A stretch of DNA of 64,000 bases, from the NCBI RefSeq assembly GCF_900156065.1, contig NZ_FTNF01000016.1, positions 62,001-126,000 of the forward strand. The letters run 5' to 3'. The stretch comes from Micromonospora avicenniae. Its GTDB lineage: Bacteria; Actinomycetota; Actinomycetes; Mycobacteriales; Micromonosporaceae. A model generated the notes under the pieces. It had not been told where the DNA came from. It did no database searches and worked only from the letters and a program-made list of their open reading frames with translations. Positions 59,305 to 64,000 of the stretch are shown here, piece by piece (the first letter of the stretch is position 1; each line of letters starts with the position of its first letter). Both the position numbers and the translations under genes were made by a program.

Positions 59305-62300
59305 TCAGTTGCCGGCGGCGGAGGCCGGGGTCAGCGGGGCGATCCGGACGTTCCGGAAGCTGATGACGTCACCCTCGCTGTGGTTCTGCAGGCCGATGTA
59401 TCCGCTGGCGCTCTGCCGTCCGGCCCCGCCCGGGTCGTCGGATCGGGGCGGGCTGAAGACGGCGTCCGGCGTGTTGACGTACTCGTTGATCAGCTCGCCG
59501 TTGCGGAAGATCGACCAGTGCTGGCCGACCACCCGGATCTCGTAGTCGTTCCAGGTGCCCTTGGGCGTGACCCGCGCGCCGGACAACCCGACCTCGTCGA
59601 AGCCGTACACCGAACCGGACTTGTACTGGTCGCCGTCGGGGTGGTCGTAGATCTGCAGCTCGTGGCCGTACTTGATGGCCACCCACTCGGGCCGGGACTC
59701 GTCCGGGTGATCGTGGACCTGCGGGAAGCGGGCGAAGATTCCGCTGTTGGCGCGGCCGTCGCCGGTCGCATCGTCACGCCACTGCAGCTTCAGCGAGAAG
59801 TCCCCGAACTGCTGCTTGGGGAACCAGAGCATCCCCATGCCCGGTACGGCCCTGCTGGTGATCGATCCATCGGCGTTACGGACGAAGCCGCCCCCGCCGA
59901 CGTGCTCCCACTGGTTGAACGACGCCTTGCTGGAGTCGAGCAGCGACTGGTATCCGCTCTTGGACTCCGGCTTGCCCACACCAGAGCTGCGGGCGGCGTC
60001 GATGAGCCGGGTGCGCTCCTGGCGGGTGATCACCTCGAGGTCGACCAGATGGTCGGTCACCAGCTTGACGTGCGCGACGAACTCGGCGTGGTCGAGCCAG
60101 GTCCGCTGCCCCTCGAAGATGTTGTTGATCGTGCACTCGTCCTGGACCGGCCGGTTGCGTACGCCACTGTCCAGGGTGCCGAACCACACCGTCGGCCGGG
60201 TGTCGGGCACCAGGCAGTTGAAGCTGGACCCGCTGCTGATCACCGTGAAGGTGAGCGAGCCGGTGCCGGAGGTGTTGCCGACCTTGTCGGTCGCCCGGAA
60301 GCTGAGCGTGTGGTCGCCCGGCTCGTCGATGGTGACCGGACCGGTGTAGCGGACGTACTCGCCGCCGTCGAGGGCGTACTCGATCCGGTCCACGCCGGAG
60401 CCGCCGTCGAAGGCGAACAGCGTCACGCTGGCGCTGCCGAGGTAGGCGCCCTCGTCGTCGACCTGGCCGGTCACCGACGCGGTCACGATGGGCGCGGTGG
60501 TGTCGTCCGACGGGGGTGCGACGACCGTGAAGGAGACAGTCTTCACCGCCGAGGTGTTGCCCGCCTTGTCGGTAGCGCGGTAGCCGACCGTGTGCGCGCC
60601 CGGCTGGGTCACCGTCACCGGCGCCGAGTAGACGGCGTACGGCTGCCCGTCGAGCGAGTACTCGATCCTGTCTACGCCCGAGCCGGTGTCGCTCGCCGTC
60701 ACCACCACCGTGGCGCTGCTGACGAACGCGCCCTCGGCGTTCTTCTGACCGTGCAACACGGCGGACGTGGTCGGCGCGGTGGTGTCAGCCGGCGGTGCCG
60801 CGACCACGGTGAACGACACCGACTGCACCGCAGAGGTGTTGCCGGCCTTGTCGGTCGCCCGGTAGGCCACCGTGTGCTGGCCCACCGTGTTGACGCTCAC
60901 CGGCGCGGAGTAGACGGCGTAAGCGCCGCCGTCGAGGGAGTACTCGATCTTGTCGACCCCGGACTCGGTGTCCGTCGCAGACACGGTCACCGTGGCGCTG
61001 CCCACGTACCCGCCGTCGCCGTCCTGCTGCCCGGTGACTGCCGCCGACGTGGTGGGCGCCGTGGTGTCGGCCGGCTCGCTCTCGGCCACGGTGAACGACT
61101 CGGTCTTCACCTCGGAGGTGTTGCCCGCCTTGTCGGTGGCCCGGTAGCCGACCGTGTGCGCGCCCGGCTGGTCCACCGTGACCGGCGCCGAGTAGACGGC
61201 GAACGGCTGCCCGTCGAGCGAGTACTCGATGGTGTCCACGCCCGATTCGGCGTCGGTCGCCGACAGCATCACCATGACGCTGCCCAGGTACGCGCCGTCG
61301 CCGTTCTGCTCACCGTGCAGCATGGCGGACGTGGTCGGTGCGGTGGTGTCCTCGACCGAGGGCGGGACGACGGTGAACGACACCGACTGCGGCGTCGACG
61401 TGTTGCCGGCCTTGTCGGTGGCCCGGTAGTCGACCTTGTGCTGCCCGACGGAGTTGACGCTCACCGGCGCGGTGTACTCGGTGTATTCACCACCGTCGAG
61501 CGAGTACTCGATCCGATCCACGCCCGACTCGGTGTCGGTCGCGGACACGGTCACCGTGGCGTTGCCCACGTACGCGCCGTCGTCGTCCTGCTGGCCGGTG
61601 ACCGCCGCGGTCGCGGTGGGGGCGGTGGTGTCATCCGACTGGGGTTCGGCCACGGTGAACGACGCGGTCTCGACCTCCGAGGTGTTGCCCGCGTTGTCGG
61701 TGGCTCGGTAGCCGACCGTGTGCGCGCCGGGCTGGCTCACCGTCACCGGCCCCGAGTAGACACCGTAGGGACCGCCGTCGAGCGAGTACTCGATCTTGTC
61801 GACGCCCGAGCCGCTGTCCGTCGCCGACAGGTTCACGGTGGCACTGCCCACGTACGCGCCGTTCGCGTCCTGCTCACCGGTCACCTCGGCGGTCACGGTC
61901 GGCGCCGTGGTGTCCGAGCTGTCGCCCGTGACGACCAGCAGCCCGGTCATGTTGCCGTGACCGGGAATCGCGCAGAAGTACCGGTACGTGCCCGGCGAGA
62001 GCACCACGTCCACGGTCCAGCGACCGCCGTTGGCGTCGTTCGGGTCGGCCAGGATGTTCACGTCGACGTCGCTGTTGTACGCCGGATTGCCGGTGTCGAA
62101 GGTCAGGGTGTGCTGCATCCCGGTGGTGTTGCCGGTCGCGGCGCTGTTCTCGAAGACGAGCGTCGCCGGCCCGGCCACCGCGGTGGTGGGGGCGGAGCGG
62201 TAGGCCAGGAAGTTGTCGCCGGCGGTCCAGGTGAGCACCTGGGCCTGCAGCTGGCGGGGCTGTGCCGCCGCCGGGGCGGTGGACCGTTCCGTGTCGACCG

Positions 62301-62427
62301 GCTTCGCGCTCGCCGGCACCGCCACCAGTCCGGCGGTCAGCCACACCAGGGCGGCCGTGGCCACGGCCGCGATCGATCTCCGGAGCCGTCCCGCCGGGAG
62401 CCGGCCAGGGGGTGAGTAGCCGTTCAT
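59305..62427 (-). CDS. Secreted cupredoxin / Ig-like repeat / DUF1080 protein
   Basis: A 1040-residue protein. The ATG at 62427, preceded by GAGAGAGG, gives a signal peptide (MNGYSPPGRLPAGRLRRSIA...PASA). Residues 60-168 are a plastocyanin/azurin-like cupredoxin whose ligands are visible: His106 (MQHTLTF), Cys152, His157 and Met160 (FCAIPGHGNMTG). Residues 170-735 are six Ig/OmpL47-like repeats of about 94 residues (IEYSLDGG...YRATDKAGNTS). Residues 738-820 form the same two-Cys module as in the ThuA protein, and about 825-1040 is a DUF1080 (3-keto-glycoside hydrolase-like) domain ending NHSEGDVISFRNVRIAPL. A copper electron carrier fused to a keto-sugar-cleaving domain is unusual. Confidence 0.88.
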   Translation of the reverse strand: MNGYSPPGRLPAGRLRRSIAAVATAALVWLTAGLVAVPASAKPVDTERSTAPAAAQPRQLQAQVLTWTAGDNFLAYRSAPTTAVAGPATLVFENSAATGNTTGMQHTLTFDTGNPAYNSDVDVNILADPNDANGGRWTVDVVLSPGTYRYFCAIPGHGNMTGLLVVTGDSSDTTAPTVTAEVTGEQDANGAYVGSATVNLSATDSGSGVDKIEYSLDGGPYGVYSGPVTVSQPGAHTVGYRATDNAGNTSEVETASFTVAEPQSDDTTAPTATAAVTGQQDDDGAYVGNATVTVSATDTESGVDRIEYSLDGGEYTEYTAPVSVNSVGQHKVDYRATDKAGNTSTPQSVSFTVVPPSVEDTTAPTTSAMLHGEQNGDGAYLGSVMVMLSATDAESGVDTIEYSLDGQPFAVYSAPVTVDQPGAHTVGYRATDKAGNTSEVKTESFTVAESEPADTTAPTTSAAVTGQQDGDGGYVGSATVTVSATDTESGVDKIEYSLDGGAYAVYSAPVSVNTVGQHTVAYRATDKAGNTSAVQSVSFTVVAAPPADTTAPTTSAVLHGQKNAEGAFVSSATVVVTASDTGSGVDRIEYSLDGQPYAVYSAPVTVTQPGAHTVGYRATDKAGNTSAVKTVSFTVVAPPSDDTTAPIVTASVTGQVDDEGAYLGSASVTLFAFDGGSGVDRIEYALDGGEYVRYTGPVTIDEPGDHTLSFRATDKVGNTSGTGSLTFTVISSGSSFNCLVPDTRPTVWFGTLDSGVRNRPVQDECTINNIFEGQRTWLDHAEFVAHVKLVTDHLVDLEVITRQERTRLIDAARSSGVGKPESKSGYQSLLDSSKASFNQWEHVGGGGFVRNADGSITSRAVPGMGMLWFPKQQFGDFSLKLQWRDDATGDGRANSGIFARFPQVHDHPDESRPEWVAIKYGHELQIYDHPDGDQYKSGSVYGFDEVGLSGARVTPKGTWNDYEIRVVGQHWSIFRNGELINEYVNTPDAVFSPPRSDDPGGAGRQSASGYIGLQNHSEGDVISFRNVRIAPLTPASAAGN
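60230..61915 (-). repeat. Six tandem Ig-like coding repeats (about 282 bp each)
   Basis: The repeats alternate between two types: A carries QPGAHTVGYRATDKAGNTS and B carries VGQHTVAYRATDKAGNTS, in order A-B-A-B-A plus a divergent sixth (EPGDHTLSFRATDKVG). Types 2/4 and 3/5 are most alike, so the array probably grew by duplication of a roughly 564-bp dimer. Confidence 0.75.
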
Positions 62428-63274
62428 CAATGCCTCTCTCCCAGGTCCGAGGCGCGCACGCCGGGGCCAGGCATCCCCCGTCGATGTCAGGTCGCCTCTT
62501 GTCCAGATATGTCGCCGATCGGCGGTACCGTGGGCCCCTCCTTGGCCGCACGGAATCCCCGGCCGTGGCGATGCCACGGCCGTCCGATGTGAGGTTTGGG
62601 ACCCGCCCGGCCGAGGCTGGGCGAGCCGGATCGCCCACGTCGCCGGGCAGGGTTCAGCGCGAAGCTGAACGGGTGGTCGGGCCGCCTCGGAGCTCACGAG
62701 GTGGCATCGGGAGCGGATCGGTCACGCCCACGGCACCCCTCGGCGCCGGGTCGCAGGGCGTACGCCGACCCGGGGTGTCGTCCCTGGCCGGGCCGGTGAC
62801 CGCCGGACGTGCTGCGCCGCCTGGGGCCACCGTTCGGGACTCACCGCGCCGCCGGTTCATCCCGCTGAAACATATCGATGGATCCCGACACTACTAACTT
62901 GGCCCGAAGGTGTCCAGAGCTTTCGTTGCCCCCGGCTGTACTTTCCTACAAACAAACGAAAGTCACTGGCGCAGCGCGCCTCAGAAACGCCACAGGTGTC
63001 TGGTCGGTCCGATGAGGACGGAGCGGAAAACCGGCTCTCCTTGCCCTTGACCAGCCAGAACGGGGCCGAGGCTCGCTGCGATCGGGCGCGGGCCTCGACG
63101 AACGCGCCCGGGGTCCACCGGCACCGCCCGAGGCGCCAGCACGCGGCCAGGTATTGACACACGTCGAGCGGCGGGACTTGACTCGGGGTACGCCACACCG
63201 TCCGGCAACGGCCGTCACCGTGGCCGCAACCGGCGTCACCAGTCGTCGGAACCGACGACACCAGGAGGGCGAAC
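62428..63274. other. Long divergent regulatory gap
   Basis: No gene recognised in about 850 bases between the cupredoxin/DUF1080 gene (minus) and the DUF4185 gene (plus). It contains a perfect hairpin CGGCCGTGGC-GAT-GCCACGGCCG (parts at 62560-62569 and 62573-62582) and an AT-rich patch around 62880-62970 with inverted repeats. TTGACA at 63154-63159 may belong to a promoter of the rightward gene. Confidence 0.5.
62920..62962. promoter_or_regulatory. GAAAG-type inverted repeats, possible operator region
   Basis: CTTTCGTT (62920-62927) and AACGAAAG (62955-62962) are perfect inverted repeats; ACTTTC (62940-62945) adds a third half-site. The site lies in the AT-richest part of the gap between two divergent secreted-enzyme genes and resembles sugar-responsive operators of actinobacteria. 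Confidence 0.4.
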
Positions 63275-64000
63275 ATGGCGCTGACTCGTCGGTCCTTCCT
63301 CGTCAGGACGGGGGCGGTCGGGGTGGCCTCCGCCATCGCCCCGACCCTCGCCCTCGGCGGTGAGGCTCAGGCCGCCACCTGGCGGAAGCGCCTAACCGGC
63401 GCCGACCTCGACACCAACAGCCGGTGGCAGGTGGCCGGCACCGACCTCGGCATCCCGTACGTGTTGGAGAACGGCTCCATCGGCTACCTGTTCGGCGACA
63501 CCTTCAACACCCCGTGGCCGGAAGGCCCGCCGCTGCCCAACGACTGGCGGTCACCGGTGATGCTGCGCTCCAACGTCCACCCGGGCGCCGCCGGCGGCGT
63601 GGTCTTCGACAGCGCCGCGCGGGTCGCCGGCAACGGTCGCGCCCCGGAGCTGATGCACAACGGCCACAACGGCATCGGTATCGACGGCCTCTGGGAGGTC
63701 ACCGTCATCCCGAACGACGGCATCAGCTTCCCGGAGACCGGACGGCAGCTCATCTCGTACATGAGCATCGAGAACTGGAACTCCGCCGGCCCCGCCGGCC
63801 CGCACTGGCGGTCGCGCTACGCCGGCCTGGCGTACAGCGACAACGGCAACGACTTCGTCCGCACCCCGCTCAAGTGGTGGAACGACGCCACAAACACCGA
63901 TCCGTTCCAGATGTGGACGATGCAGCGCGACGGCGACTGGGTCTACGTGTTCTCGGTCCGCGCGGGGCGGCAGGACGGCCCGATGATGCTGCGCCGCGTC
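63275..64000 (+). CDS. Tat-exported DUF4185 protein (truncated by window edge)
   Basis: The first 242 residues are visible. AGGAGGG precedes the ATG. MALTRRSFLVRTGAVGVASA is a twin-arginine signal with cleavage near AQAA. The mature part begins RLTGADLDTNSRWQVAGTDLGIPYVLENGSIGYLFGDTF, the DUF4185 signature of a five-bladed propeller related to glycoside hydrolases, followed by RSPVMLRSNVHPG, ENWNSAGPAGPHWRSRYAGLAYSDNG and MWTMQRDGDWVYVFSVR. Such proteins are secreted and presumed to bind or hydrolyse polysaccharide. It is divergent from the DUF1080 cluster and may share its regulation. Confidence 0.85.
   Translation, partial: MALTRRSFLVRTGAVGVASAIAPTLALGGEAQAATWRKRLTGADLDTNSRWQVAGTDLGIPYVLENGSIGYLFGDTFNTPWPEGPPLPNDWRSPVMLRSNVHPGAAGGVVFDSAARVAGNGRAPELMHNGHNGIGIDGLWEVTVIPNDGISFPETGRQLISYMSIENWNSAGPAGPHWRSRYAGLAYSDNGNDFVRTPLKWWNDATNTDPFQMWTMQRDGDWVYVFSVRAGRQDGPMMLRRV

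Noticed and set aside
59281..62415. 1044-codon open frame antisense to the cupredoxin/DUF1080 gene
   Set aside because: Its apparent internal repeats only mirror the Ig-like coding repeats on the other strand.

Overview
High-GC actinobacterial chromosomal DNA, most likely from a Micromonosporaceae member (Micromonospora-like). This is inferred from codon bias, many GTG starts, several probable leaderless starts, abundant Sec/Tat-secreted proteins and actinobacterial families (mycothiol-type DinB isomerase, ECF41 sigma factor, histone H1-like protein, PQQ/ThuA/DUF1080 secreted enzymes). No transposase, integrase, CRISPR array or rRNA gene was seen. Small palindromic elements, an unusual tRNA array and several gene remnants point to local rearrangement.

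Layout. 0-5 kb: two TetR regulators with palindromic operators, an SRPBCC protein, a YciO/Sua5 protein, a CynX-type MFS exporter, and a cupin gene that follows the 3' stump of a sugar ABC permease (a decayed operon). 5-11 kb: nucleoside hydrolase, YbaB-like small protein, SDR, and a large Tat-exported beta-propeller amidohydrolase. 11-17 kb: membrane protein, mycothiol-type isomerase followed by a 166-bp MITE-like palindrome, then an RclA-like flavoprotein, an NDH-2-like oxidoreductase and an ECF41 sigma factor. 17-21 kb: a complete four-gene OpuC/ProU-type quaternary-amine ABC operon closed by a strong terminator.

21-22.2 kb: six tRNA genes (Gln, Ser, Arg, Pro, Ser, Cys) behind a candidate promoter, a 37-codon ORF with a good ribosome binding site and a T-tailed hairpin. 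22-30 kb: serine hydrolase, esterase and SGNH hydrolase pair, nicotinate phosphoribosyltransferase divergent from a PucR regulator. 30-36 kb: DUF2975/XRE pair, a chloramphenicol-exporter-type MFS gene with a leader peptide, an FGE-fold protein next to a protein remnant, and a secreted X-Pro dipeptidyl-peptidase. 36-40 kb: a four-gene carbohydrate ABC importer. 40-42 kb: a lipoprotein, a membrane protein and a truncated PadR regulator.

42-53 kb: secreted BNR-repeat propeller, subtilase and M14 carboxypeptidase, an orphan SLATT-type membrane protein and a histone H1-like protein. 53-62.4 kb: the most distinctive locus, four minus-strand genes encoding a ThuA/discoidin/PQQ-dehydrogenase/PKD/DUF1080 megaprotein, a two-domain multicopper oxidase, a Tat-exported sugar isomerase/epimerase-fold protein, and a cupredoxin/Ig-like-repeat/DUF1080 protein. 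Together they suggest an extracellular sugar-oxidation and keto-sugar-cleavage module with a copper electron route to oxygen (inference). A divergent Tat-exported DUF4185 gene runs off the right edge.
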